Shown: piece by piece, positions 1-7,386 of the stretch
How the letters are laid out: each line of letters begins with the position of its first letter
Position numbering within the stretch: the first letter of the stretch is position 1
Origin: Gammaproteobacteria bacterium
GTDB lineage: Bacteria; Pseudomonadota; Gammaproteobacteria; Xanthomonadales; SZUA-5
Length of the DNA: 40,443 bases
Reading direction: 5' to 3'
Assembly (NCBI GenBank): GCA_030430155.1
Contig: JAUIFV010000022.1
Span: forward strand, 1-40,443
Program-made: the position numbers and the translations under genes
The notes under the pieces: model-generated
What the model was told of the DNA's origin: nothing
The model's input: the letters and a program-made list of their open reading frames with translations, nothing else
Database searches by the model: none

Positions 1-351
1 GGTGTAGTCGAGCTCGTTCTTCTCTAGCGTGCGGGTGAGTTCTTCGGGTCGATCCGGACTCACCGCAACCAGCTGGAAGCCGTGGCTGGCCAGATCCGGC
101 ACCACCTTGCGCAGGGCGCTGAGCTGGATATTGCAGTAGGGGCACCAGCCGCCGCGGTAGAACACCAGCAGGGTGGGTTTGCCTGCCAGAGCTTCACTCA
201 TCGCCACCGCCTTGCCGGTGTGGTCCTGCAGCGCCACCTGCGGGCTTGGGCTGCCGGGCAGCAGCGGGCGAACCTGCTCCGGTGCGGCTGCAATCTGCGC
301 ATGGGCTACGCTGGCAAGCAGCATGCTGAGGCAAATCAAGGCAAAACGCAT
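1..351 (-). CDS. Secreted peroxiredoxin-like (AhpC/TSA) protein, C-terminus off the left edge
   Basis: The minus strand reads in frame from an ATG at 351 to the window edge, giving the first 117 residues. Residues 1-18 (MRFALICLSMLLASVAHA) form a Sec signal peptide, so the protein should act in the periplasm or be membrane-exposed. The body starts like a thioredoxin-fold peroxidase: a TLLVFYRGGWCPYCN segment at about residues 60-74 carries a CxxC pair (Cys70, Cys73), followed by the FQLVAVSPDRPEE strand typical of AhpC/TSA proteins. The family reduces peroxides or disulfides. The WCPYC form belongs to the peroxiredoxin-like subgroup rather than typical 2-Cys Prx. It is divergent from the kinase gene, with a 97-bp gap that must hold both promoters. 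A TlpA-like thiol-disulfide reductase is an alternative. Confidence 0.85.
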   Translation of the reverse strand, partial: MRFALICLSMLLASVAHAQIAAAPEQVRPLLPGSPSPQVALQDHTGKAVAMSEALAGKPTLLVFYRGGWCPYCNIQLSALRKVVPDLASHGFQLVAVSPDRPEELTRTLEKNELDYT

Positions 352-448
352 CGCGACTCTCCTGTTCTTTGGATTTATCCTTGACCCGACCACAGCCGAT
401 TTGATTGCACGGGTCAATCGGATTCCGACCGCGCTCCGGAGGCAAGGC

Positions 449-2239
449 GTGCTCAGCAAGCGACAACAGTGGCAGCTGTTGACCGAACAATTCGAGCGCC
501 TGATTGATCTGCCCGAGGCCGAATGCGAGCGGGAGTTGGCCGCCTTGGCCGCCGACGATCCCGATCTGGCCGAGCGGGTTCGCGCAATGATCGAGGCCGA
601 TCGCGACGACGACACCATCCTTCGCGGCGGTAGCGCAATATCCAGTCCCGGCGCAGCCCAGGCGCTGGTCGAGAAGCTGGTCCCGGGCCAGGAGCAGACC
701 GATCCCTGGCCGCACCTGGGCGGCGACGCCCGCCGCCGCATCGAACCGCCGGAGCGCATCGGCCCGTACCGGCTGGTGGAGCGGCTGGGCATCGGTGGCA
801 TGGGTGAGGTTTGGCGCGGCGAACGCGCCGACGGCAGCTTCGAGCAGATGGTGGCGATCAAGCTGGTCGCCTATCAGGGTCGCGGGCTGGCCGAGCGCTT
901 TGAGCTGGAACGGCGGATACTGGCCAGGCTGCAGCACCCCGGCATCGCCTGCCTGTACGACGGCGGGCAAACGCCCACCGGTCTGCCCTATCTGGTGATG
1001 GAGTTTGTCGAGGGCCTGCCGATCACCGACTACGTTAGCGAGCAGCAGCTGGAGCTGCAGCAGTTGCTGCTGTTGATGATTGAGATCTGCGAGGCGGTCG
1101 ACCACGCCCACCGGTTGATGGTGGTGCACCGGGACCTCAAGCCCAGCAACGTGCTGGTCAACGCCAGCGGCCAGATCAAGCTGCTGGACTTTGGCATTGC
1201 CAAGCTGCTGGACGAGAACGCGCCGGCGTTGACCATCGGCGAGGGTCAGCCAATGACCCCGCTCTATGCCGCGCCGGAGCAGGTGCGAGGTGAACCGGTC
1301 AGCGTCGCCAGTGACGTCTATTCGCTGGGCGTGATCCTCTACCAGCTGCTCACCGAGCAGATGCCCACCGCCCGCGAAGGTGTGCCGCTGACCACCCTGG
1401 CCGAGGTGGTTTCCAATGAAACCATCGAGCCGCCCAGCCGTGCACTGAGCAGCCAAGGCAAGGACGGCCGCTGGCAGCCTGGCGCGCTGCGCGGCGATCT
1501 GGACCTGGTGGTGATCACCGCGCTGCATAGCGAGCCAGCGCGCCGTTATCGCTCCGCCGCGGCCTTGGGGGAAGATCTGCGCCGCCTGCTCAACGGTCTG
1601 CCGATCCGCGCCAGACCGGACAACTGGCGTTACCGGATGGGTAAGTATCTGCGTCGCCATCGCTACGCGGCCGGCGGCATCTCCCTGGCCCTGGTATCGC
1701 TGGCCGTCGGCTTCTCGGCCGCGCTGTGGCAAGCGCAGCGCGCCGGCGAGGCGGCTACTCGCGCCGAGCAGGCGCTGGTCCGCAGCGAACGCGGCAAGCA
1801 GTTCCTGCTGGAGCTGATCGGCAGCGCCAATCCGCTGGTTGCCGAGCGCGGCGGCGAGTTGAGCCTGCGCGCGCTGCTGCTAGGCGCCGCCCAGCGGCTG
1901 CAGGACGAGGTCGAGTTGGATCCGGCAGTGCGGGCAGAGCTGCACTTGGCGATCGGCGCCCGACTGCACCAATTGGGTGATTCCGCCGAGGCGCTGCCGC
2001 TGCTGCAGGCCGCGCTGCCGCAGATCCAACTGGATCACGGCGACGAGTCGCCTGCGGCGGCCGATGCCTGGATGCAGCTGGGTCGCGCACTGCAGGGCAG
2101 CGGCGACCTCGATGCCGCCGAAAGCGCCCTGCGCCGGGCATTGGCGCTGTTGCAGCGGCTGCCGGAGGATCACGTTGCGCAACGCGAAGCCGTTCGCGCC
2201 AGCCTTGCTGAGCTTGCCGGCATGCGTGGCGAGGAGTAA
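449..2239 (+). CDS. Membrane Ser/Thr protein kinase with C-terminal TPR domain
   Basis: Hanks-type kinase of 596 residues. The GTG start at 449 is chosen because GGAGG (438-442) lies 6 bases upstream; the frame stays open further upstream but there it only overlaps the divergent peroxiredoxin gene. A short N-terminal region (1-60) is rich in acidic helices. The kinase domain follows: glycine loop LGIGGMGEV near residue 113, VAIK lysine near 138, HRDLKPSN near 227, DFG near 247, APE near 275 and SDVYSLG near 288. All catalytic residues are present, so it should be active. One membrane segment at about 409-430 is followed by about 165 residues with TPR-like helices (LPLLQAALPQI; ALRRALALLQR), probably extracytoplasmic. 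The kinase would phosphorylate cytoplasmic targets in response to a signal sensed outside. The ECF sigma factor 182 bp downstream is the obvious candidate partner (inference). Confidence 0.93.
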   Translation: MLSKRQQWQLLTEQFERLIDLPEAECERELAALAADDPDLAERVRAMIEADRDDDTILRGGSAISSPGAAQALVEKLVPGQEQTDPWPHLGGDARRRIEPPERIGPYRLVERLGIGGMGEVWRGERADGSFEQMVAIKLVAYQGRGLAERFELERRILARLQHPGIACLYDGGQTPTGLPYLVMEFVEGLPITDYVSEQQLELQQLLLLMIEICEAVDHAHRLMVVHRDLKPSNVLVNASGQIKLLDFGIAKLLDENAPALTIGEGQPMTPLYAAPEQVRGEPVSVASDVYSLGVILYQLLTEQMPTAREGVPLTTLAEVVSNETIEPPSRALSSQGKDGRWQPGALRGDLDLVVITALHSEPARRYRSAAALGEDLRRLLNGLPIRARPDNWRYRMGKYLRRHRYAAGGISLALVSLAVGFSAALWQAQRAGEAATRAEQALVRSERGKQFLLELIGSANPLVAERGGELSLRALLLGAAQRLQDEVELDPAVRAELHLAIGARLHQLGDSAEALPLLQAALPQIQLDHGDESPAAADAWMQLGRALQGSGDLDAAESALRRALALLQRLPEDHVAQREAVRASLAELAGMRGEE

Positions 2240-2421
2240 TTCAGCGCCGGAGGAGTGGCGGCGTTGGCGACCTGAGCTTGCGCGATTATCGGCCGTTGGC
2301 ACTACACTACCCGGTGCGGCGGTGCGCAAAGGCGGCTCGCCGCATTGTGATGCGCGCCAGCAGCTTCGGATCCGTCAGGTGATTGCAGCAATGCTATCCA
2401 ACCATACGCAGGCACGCGGTC

Positions 2422-2964
2422 GTGAGTGACATCACCGACTGCCTGGACGCCATACGCGCCGGTGATCTGGAGGCCGAGGCGCGGCTATATCAGCAGGTTT
2501 ACACCGATTTGCTGAAGCTGGCCGAGCGCCATCTGCGCGCGCAGCCGGCGGTCGCCGGGTCGGTGTCGCTGGTCCACGAAACCTACCTGAAGCTCAACGC
2601 CGACGCGCTGCGCGGCATCGAGGACCGCGCCCATCTGCTGGCCGTGGCTTCACGCGCGATGCGACAGATCCTGGTTGATCAGGCCCGTCGGCGGCTTGCA
2701 GTCAAACGCGGCGGCGGCGATCAGCAGGTCACGCTGGACGACAATTTGCCGCTGCCGGAAAGCTCGGCCGAACGCTGGCTGAGCGTGCACACCGCGCTGG
2801 AAAAACTCAGCGCGGTCGATACCCGACTGGCCGAGACGGTGGAATGGCACTATTTCGGCGGCGTCTCGGTCGAGGAAATTGCCCATCTGCGCGGCATGTC
2901 CGACCGCACCGTCAAGCGCGATCTGCGTCGTGCGCGGGCGTTCTTGATCTCCGAGTTGGAGTAG
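2422..2964 (+). CDS. ECF-type RNA polymerase sigma factor (TIGR02999-like)
   Basis: A 180-residue sigma-70 family factor of the ECF type. The N-terminal half (residues about 15-95) fits sigma region 2, including the SLVHETYLKLN and HLLAVASRAMRQILVDQARRR segments characteristic of the TIGR02999/SigZ-like subfamily. The C-terminal part (about 125-175) fits region 4, with a helix-turn-helix in VSVEEIAHLRGMSDRTVKRD that would contact the -35 element. GTG at 2422 gives the usual family length; an in-frame TTG at 2383 is possible but adds 13 unusual residues. In this subfamily the sigma gene commonly neighbours a membrane Ser/Thr kinase instead of an anti-sigma factor, as here. No anti-sigma gene is seen, so control by phosphorylation is a reasonable inference. 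Confidence 0.92.
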   Translation: MSDITDCLDAIRAGDLEAEARLYQQVYTDLLKLAERHLRAQPAVAGSVSLVHETYLKLNADALRGIEDRAHLLAVASRAMRQILVDQARRRLAVKRGGGDQQVTLDDNLPLPESSAERWLSVHTALEKLSAVDTRLAETVEWHYFGGVSVEEIAHLRGMSDRTVKRDLRRARAFLISELE

Positions 2965-2970
2965 TCAGCA

Positions 2971-2994
2971 ATTTTAAAACGGACACTCTGTCCG
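2971..2994. other. Short inverted repeat next to an A/T run
   Basis: CGGACA (2980-2985) and TGTCCG (2989-2994) form a perfect 6-bp inverted repeat with a CTC loop, just right of ATTTTAAAA (2971-2979). Read on the minus strand it is a hairpin followed by a T-rich run, but no minus-strand gene lies upstream of it. It could equally be an operator for the solenoid gene at 3160 or chance. The rest of 2965-3159 shows no gene. Confidence 0.25.
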
Positions 2995-3159
2995 CTACGG
3001 ACGCACCGGACCCTACCGATTTCGCCCCAGTAACGCGGATTTTGGCCAAATTGACCAAAATTTCGGTCGTATCGGCCTCACGTATGCACAATCCGTGGTC
3101 CAAACGCCTTGGCACAGCGCTTGCAGACGGTAGTCCGACTTCGAACTGAGGTGGGACCC

Positions 3160-4005
3160 ATGACAAAGCGAACCATTGGCACCTTGAGCATCATCGCCGG
3201 CATGGTGCTGGGCACCCTGGCGGCGGCCGACACCATTCCCGAGCCCGGCAAGAACATCGATCACACCAGCCGCTCAGTGCGAGTCCCGGCGAGTATGCAG
3301 GTCGGTCACATCGACACCACCAGCGGTCGGGTCCGCCTGGAGGACGGCGCGCAGGCCCGCGATATCGATACCAGCTCAGGCAGCGTCGAGCTGGGCGCGC
3401 GGGCAGTGGCCGAAGATATCGACACCAGTTCCGGTTCAGTGCGCCTGCGCGAGGGCGCTCGCGCCGGGCGCATCGACACCAGCAGCGGCGATGTGGACCT
3501 GGGTGAGGGCAGTTTTTCCGGCGCCATCGATACCGGCAGCGGCGAAGTGCAGGCCGACCGCCAAGTCACCATCGACGGCGGCATCGATACCGGCAGTGGC
3601 GATGTGCGCGTCGGAACCGACTCGATCGTCGCCGGTGACATCGACACCGGCAGCGGTGACGTTGTACTGACCGGTGTGCGGGTCAACGGCAAGATCGACA
3701 CCGGCAGCGGCGAGATCCAGATCACCGACACCACTGTGGACCGGGATCTGACCACCACCAGCGGCGAGGTCCGAGTTCGCGGGCGCAGCGTCATCAACGG
3801 CGATCTGATCGTGCGTGAATCCAAGTGCTGGGGTCTGTGCTGGAACTCCGATGACCCGGTCGAAGTCACCATCGACGCTGGCGCCGAAGTCCGCGGCAAC
3901 ATCCGCTTCGAACATGCCGGCACGCTACGCGTGCACCAGAGTGCACGGATCGGGAGCGTGCAGGGCGTCGAGGTGGAGCGCTTTGGCGGCGTTGAGCGCG
4001 AGTAG
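3160..4005 (+). CDS. Secreted nine-repeat beta-solenoid-like protein of unknown function
   Basis: A 281-residue exported protein. ATG at 3160 is supported by GAGGTGG (3148-3154) about 5 bases upstream. A signal peptide covers about residues 1-23. Residues 51-215 consist of nine tandem repeats of 18-19 residues. Eight begin IDT(T/S/G)SG and the ninth LTTTSG, each followed by alternating hydrophobic positions (xVxL). This pattern is what a right-handed beta-helix or a DUF4097/bactofilin-like adhesive shell would give, with each IDTxSG at a turn. A non-repeat tail holds CWGLC, a possible disulfide, and two degenerate repeat-like strands (VTIDAGAEVRGNIRF). It directly follows the sigma factor gene and could be its target (inference). 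I do not recognise a named family and assign no function. A strong terminator follows at 4029-4080. Confidence 0.85.
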   Translation: MTKRTIGTLSIIAGMVLGTLAAADTIPEPGKNIDHTSRSVRVPASMQVGHIDTTSGRVRLEDGAQARDIDTSSGSVELGARAVAEDIDTSSGSVRLREGARAGRIDTSSGDVDLGEGSFSGAIDTGSGEVQADRQVTIDGGIDTGSGDVRVGTDSIVAGDIDTGSGDVVLTGVRVNGKIDTGSGEIQITDTTVDRDLTTTSGEVRVRGRSVINGDLIVRESKCWGLCWNSDDPVEVTIDAGAEVRGNIRFEHAGTLRVHQSARIGSVQGVEVERFGGVERE

Positions 4006-4014
4006 CTTTGGTTG

Positions 4015-4205
4015 AGGGCCCAGCGCATAGGGCCCAGGGCCCAGCTAGGAGTTCGCACTCCTGGGCCCTGGGCCCTTTTTGGCTCTGAGTCCGCCAACGC
4101 CAGCGCCCAGAGAATCGGCTCGGCCCGCGGCGCTGGCTCTTGCCCCTCTGGGCCCTAAGCCCTGGGTCCTGGGCCCTTTATCTCTTGGGCCCTGGGCCTT
4201 GCTCC
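4015..4205. repeat. GGGCCC intergenic repeat, copy A (compound)
   Basis: This stretch holds several AGGGCCC heptamers. TTGAGGGCCCAG opens it at 4012, AGGGCCCAGGGCCCA lies at 4029-4043, the inverted arm TGGGCCCTGGGCCCT at 4062-4076, and further TGGGCCC/TGGGTCC copies at about 4149-4202. The outer part runs into the 3' end of the EamA gene and encodes its last residues. The opening closely matches copy C at 10402 (TTGAGGGCCCAG, then GC(A/T)TAGGGCCC). It may be two elements placed head to head. Confidence 0.8.
4029..4080 (+). terminator. Rho-independent terminator formed by repeat copy A
   Basis: The arm 4029-4043 pairs perfectly over 15 bp with 4062-4076. An inner GGAGT/ACTCC helix (4048-4052 with 4057-4061) caps it with a TCGC tetraloop, and TTTTT follows at 4076-4080. 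It sits 23 bp after the solenoid gene and would end that transcript very efficiently. The EamA gene converges on it from the other side. Confidence 0.88.
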
Positions 4206-5068
4206 ATCGCCTTGCTGCGCCCGCGCAGCGCCACCACCAGCACGCCAGCCAGCACCAGTGCGCCGCCGATCCACAGCCTAGCACCGGGGCGGTCGCCCCA
4301 TACCAGGACACCGAGGGCAACGGCGAAGACCGGTGTGAGCAGCAGGAAGGGGGACACCAGCGCCACCGGATGGCGCTGCACCAGCACGTAGAGCAGACCA
4401 TGGCCGACCAACGAGGCGCCCAGCGCCGAGTACAGCACGCCACCCCAATCCAACCAGCCCGCCTGCTGCAGCAGGCCGAGCTGGACCGGCTCGATCGCCA
4501 GCGCCGCCACTAGCAGCAGCGGTACGCCCATGCAGGCCGACCAGGCCTGCAGCTGGAAGGCATGCACCCCGGCCAATCCGCGCATCAGCACCATCCCCAG
4601 GGCGAGCGTTGCGGCCGATGCCAGGCACAGCAGCAGCGCCGCGGGGGCATCCAACACCAGCGGGTCAAACCCCAATACCAGCACGCCGATGAAGGCGGTA
4701 GCGATCCCCAGCCCGGAGCGCCAGCGGATCGGCTCACCGAGCAGCCACCAGGCCATCAGCGCCGCCATCGGGATGTAGCTCTGCAGAGCGATGGCGTTGG
4801 AGCTGATATCGCCTGCCGCGCGCAGGGCCCAGAAGTTCAGACCGAAATGAATCACGTTGGTGAGCAGCGCCACCGCCACCAGCCGGCCACGCATCGCCAC
4901 CGGTACCGGCTTCAGCCAAGGCAGCAATACCACCAGGACTACCAGCATGCGCAGCGCCGTGAACAGCAGCGGCGGGAAGTGGCGCATCGATGCCGCACTG
5001 GCCAGGAAATTCCCCGCCCAGACCAGACAGATCAGCAACACCAGCAGCAGGTCGCGTCTAGGCAGCAT
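4178..5068 (-). CDS. EamA-family (DMT superfamily) transporter
   Basis: A 296-residue inner-membrane protein with about ten hydrophobic segments in two EamA halves, as in the RhaT/YdcZ-like drug/metabolite exporters. The start is the ATG at 5068 (MLPRRDLLLVLL), with GAAGG 8 bases upstream; an upstream in-frame TTG at 5083 lacks such a site. The first half opens with LVWAGNFLASA and the second is the usual second EamA copy ending RLWIGGALVLAGVLVVALR. Substrates in this family are mostly small metabolites or amino acids and cannot be told from sequence. Its last nine residues (MEQGPGPKR) and the stop codon are encoded inside the GGGCCC repeat, so the original tail was probably replaced by the repeat. 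It is likely monocistronic. Confidence 0.9.
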   Translation of the reverse strand: MLPRRDLLLVLLICLVWAGNFLASAASMRHFPPLLFTALRMLVVLVVLLPWLKPVPVAMRGRLVAVALLTNVIHFGLNFWALRAAGDISSNAIALQSYIPMAALMAWWLLGEPIRWRSGLGIATAFIGVLVLGFDPLVLDAPAALLLCLASAATLALGMVLMRGLAGVHAFQLQAWSACMGVPLLLVAALAIEPVQLGLLQQAGWLDWGGVLYSALGASLVGHGLLYVLVQRHPVALVSPFLLLTPVFAVALGVLVWGDRPGARLWIGGALVLAGVLVVALRGRSKAMEQGPGPKR

Positions 5069-5175
5069 GCTCAAGGCCTTCAAAGGGCTGCCGATTGAAG
5101 CACGATTGCGGGCGCTTGGCCCGTTGGCCGGACCATGTCCGCTGGGTCGTACGCCCTCGCCCTATCAGCGATGCG

Positions 5176-5246
5176 CACAGGGCTCAGGGCCCAGGGCCCA
5201 GTCAGGCTTCGTTGGCCGCTCTTCTGGGCCCTGGGCCCTGTGCCCT
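5176..5246. repeat. GGGCCC intergenic repeat, copy B
   Basis: The left arm, ending AGGGCCCAGGGCCCAG (5186-5201), and the right arm CTGGGCCCTGGGCCCT (5224-5239) are perfect 16-bp inverted repeats around a 22-base loop. Degenerate AGGGCTC and TGTGCCCT units extend both ends. It lies just after the stop codon of the cytochrome gene (minus strand). Unlike copy A, no T-run follows on either strand, so classic rho-independent termination is not indicated. It fills most of 5069-5248. Confidence 0.88.
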
Positions 5247-5248
5247 AC

Positions 5249-5689
5249 TTATCGATCCTCAAAGCCATTGCTGACCAGCGGCGCGCCATTGGCGATCCAG
5301 TCGAAGATCAACCGCTGCTGGGTGCTGCTCAAGGCCGTTCCCATAGGCATTCGACCGCCCAGCCCCGGGTCATCACAGTTGATCTTCAGAAACAGCAGAC
5401 TGGCCACCGGGTCGCCGGGAATGACCCGGGTGAAAGCAGGGTCTTGAAAGCTGGGCACGTTGATCAGATTCAGTTCCGACCCCGGCGCGCTCAGACTCAA
5501 ACCGCCAGCGCTGCCACCGACGTGGCAGCCATCGCAGTTGTTGTTCCAAACGGCCTGGATGGTCACCGCATAATTGAACTGGGTGAAGGGTGTGACGGCG
5601 GCGATGCTGTCGCAGCCGCTGGGCCCGCCGGCCTGGGCGGCACTGCTGAGCGCCGCCGCGATGGCGGCGGCTATTAGAGGTAGACGCAT
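5249..5689 (-). CDS. Small exported c-type cytochrome
   Basis: A 146-residue protein with a clear signal peptide (MRLPLIAAAIAAALSSAAQA, cleavage near residue 20). It has one heme c binding motif, CDGCH, at residues 52-56, and a candidate distal methionine in GGRMPMG (Met114 or Met116). The layout resembles the short periplasmic cytochrome domains of the PSCyt1/planctomycete type found with DUF1501 proteins, where RMPMG and WIxNGA (residues 131-136) recur. It is the last gene of a set with DUF1501 and DUF1800. Electron transfer linked to those exported proteins is an inference. The C-terminus ends SNGFEDR, resembling the RGGFDD near the N-terminus of the DUF1800 protein. Repeat copy B follows immediately. 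Confidence 0.82.
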   Translation of the reverse strand: MRLPLIAAAIAAALSSAAQAGGPSGCDSIAAVTPFTQFNYAVTIQAVWNNNCDGCHVGGSAGGLSLSAPGSELNLINVPSFQDPAFTRVIPGDPVASLLFLKINCDDPGLGGRMPMGTALSSTQQRLIFDWIANGAPLVSNGFEDR

Positions 5690-5703
5690 GGCGGAATCCC
5701 AAC

Positions 5704-5742
5704 GTTGGCGGTCCCAGGCAGCTTAGCGCCTAGCCCGCCAAC
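5704..5742 (-). other. Inverted repeat between DUF1501 and cytochrome genes
   Basis: GTTGGCGG (5704-5711) pairs perfectly with CCGCCAAC (5735-5742), with inner AGGC/GCCT complementarity. There is no T-run. It falls in the 73-bp gap of a likely operon and could be an mRNA-processing or stability hairpin that sets different levels for the two genes. Confidence 0.35.
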
Positions 5743-5762
5743 ACGTGCGAAAGCGGCGTGAA

Positions 5763-7376
5763 TCAGGCTGGTGCCGGGTTCATGAAGCCCAGGTCCGGGG
5801 TGCCGAAGTTGCTCAGATTGGGGAAGATGGTGTTCACCTGGCCGGCACCCAGACCCATCCACGAGGCCAATGTGGCAGCGTACTGATCCATCGCCGTGGT
5901 CGGGATCATCTGCCCTCGGCTGAAGCTATCGGGCCCGTCCAGAGTCAGATCGGGGAAGGTCCCAAACAGCTTGCCACCATCCACCGAGCCACCCATCACC
6001 AGACTCTGCCCGCCCCAGCCATGGTCGGAACCGTCGCCGTTGGAATTGAGCGTGCGCGAGAACTCGCTGGCGGTGAAGGTGGTGACGTTGTTCTCCAGCC
6101 CCATTTCCTCCAGCGCCCGGTAGAACGAACCCAAAGCGCGGGAAATCCGCCGCAGCAGCCGCGGCTGCCCGGTATCGGGCATCTGCGTGGAATGGGTGTC
6201 GAAGCCCCCCAGGCTGACGAAGAAGATGTTGCGCTGCTGACCCAGCGCCTGGCGCACCTTGATCAATCGCGCCACCATCGCCAGTTGTTCTGCCAGCGAG
6301 TTATTGCCATCGGCTGCCAAGTTGTAACCTGTAACGGCCTGGTCGTCGGCAAGAGCGCGGAAAGGCGTGGTCAGCAGCGAGTCGTTGTTGGTGGTGCCGG
6401 ACAGCAGCGCTCGAATCTCTTGCGACAGGTCCATCGCACGCTTCATAGTTGATGCGTGCTCGGCCTGGAACAGCTGTGATCCCGGATTGTTGAGCAACTG
6501 ACAAAGAGCAATCTCTTGAGCCTGTGTGGCACTGCCGGAATCGCAGGCGTCAAAACCGCTCAGCGAAGTCGTACCGGAGCAGTTGGCAAAGTTCTGACCC
6601 ACCGTATAGCCCGGCACCGCGTTGCCGTTGTTGGGGTTGCCGCAGCTGTTCATCCGGTAAGGCAGCACCTGATCGCCGACCAGAAAACGACTGGCTCCGG
6701 AGAAGCTGATGCTCATCGGCAGCGACAGGCTGGAGCCCGCGATGGTGCCATTCTCACCGAAAACCTGATCGGCAATCTGGCCGCCCCAGCCGAGCAGGAA
6801 GTTGCCGTCTTCGCGGCCCTGCAGCCAAAGTCGAGTCTGATCACTGTGCGAATACAGCTGCGGCGGCTTGGGTAACGATGGATTGGAAAAGGTTGCCTTG
6901 GTCAAGGGCACGATTAGCGTGCCGGCGTTGGCGACCCAGGCCACTCTGCCTTGATTGGTCAGGCTAGCCAATCCGGGCATAGCGGTCTGGGTTCCGTCAC
7001 GATCCGCTCCCTGCCAATCGGCGCAGGCGGGATGGAAACCGTAGCTGTGACCACCGGGAAGGTTGCTTAGCGTCGCGGGCAGCAGATCGCTCTGATCCAA
7101 ACCCAGCGGGCCGTTGCTGCCGCTGTAGACGCCGCCGCGCGAGGCCAAGTAAGTCGCGTAGCGACTGGCGTCGGTGGGCACCAGCCAGTTGAAAGAATCA
7201 TTGCCGCCGCCCAGGTAAACACAAACCAGCGCCCTGTAGCTACCGCCGGCTGTGGCGCCCAGCGCCGCTTCCATCATCCGCAGCTGCGGCAATAGGGACA
7301 GCGCACTGCCGCCTGCCAAGGTTGCGCCCAGACTCTTGAGAAAGTTTCGACGTGCGTTGTTGCGTAGACGAGACAT
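5763..7376 (-). CDS. DUF1501 protein with Tat signal
   Basis: A 537-residue protein. The N-terminus carries a twin-arginine signal (RRNFLKS at residues 9-15, then LGATLAGGSALSLLP), so it is exported folded. The body matches DUF1501, a family with an alkaline-phosphatase/sulfatase-like fold: an early CVYLGGGNDSFNWLVP segment, SLGGFDTHSTQMP in the middle, then TFTASEFSRTLNSNGDGSDHGWGGQSLVMGG, where the Asp, His and Ser positions could bind metal. The biochemical role is unknown. GGAG lies 8 bases before the ATG, and the gene starts 10 bp after the DUF1800 stop, so the two are surely co-transcribed. DUF1800-DUF1501 pairs are common in bacteria; the extra cytochrome is the less usual element. Confidence 0.93.
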   Translation of the reverse strand: MSRLRNNARRNFLKSLGATLAGGSALSLLPQLRMMEAALGATAGGSYRALVCVYLGGGNDSFNWLVPTDASRYATYLASRGGVYSGSNGPLGLDQSDLLPATLSNLPGGHSYGFHPACADWQGADRDGTQTAMPGLASLTNQGRVAWVANAGTLIVPLTKATFSNPSLPKPPQLYSHSDQTRLWLQGREDGNFLLGWGGQIADQVFGENGTIAGSSLSLPMSISFSGASRFLVGDQVLPYRMNSCGNPNNGNAVPGYTVGQNFANCSGTTSLSGFDACDSGSATQAQEIALCQLLNNPGSQLFQAEHASTMKRAMDLSQEIRALLSGTTNNDSLLTTPFRALADDQAVTGYNLAADGNNSLAEQLAMVARLIKVRQALGQQRNIFFVSLGGFDTHSTQMPDTGQPRLLRRISRALGSFYRALEEMGLENNVTTFTASEFSRTLNSNGDGSDHGWGGQSLVMGGSVDGGKLFGTFPDLTLDGPDSFSRGQMIPTTAMDQYAATLASWMGLGAGQVNTIFPNLSNFGTPDLGFMNPAPA

Positions 7377-7386
7377 GGGCTACTCC

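Noticed and set aside
194-1732. Long open frame opposite the kinase gene
   Set aside because: It is a shadow of codon bias on the other strand: its protein is low-complexity, rich in Gln, Gly and Ala, with no domain, and the kinase frame is certain.
3307-3800. CRISPR-like spaced repeats
   Set aside because: The 54-57-base periodicity is in-frame protein repeats with diverged DNA, not identical direct repeats with unique spacers.
3306-4097. Long open frame opposite the solenoid gene
   Set aside because: Its Ser/Pro-rich repeats (PLPVSM) mirror the IDTxSG repeats of the real gene; no Shine-Dalgarno site or signal supports it.
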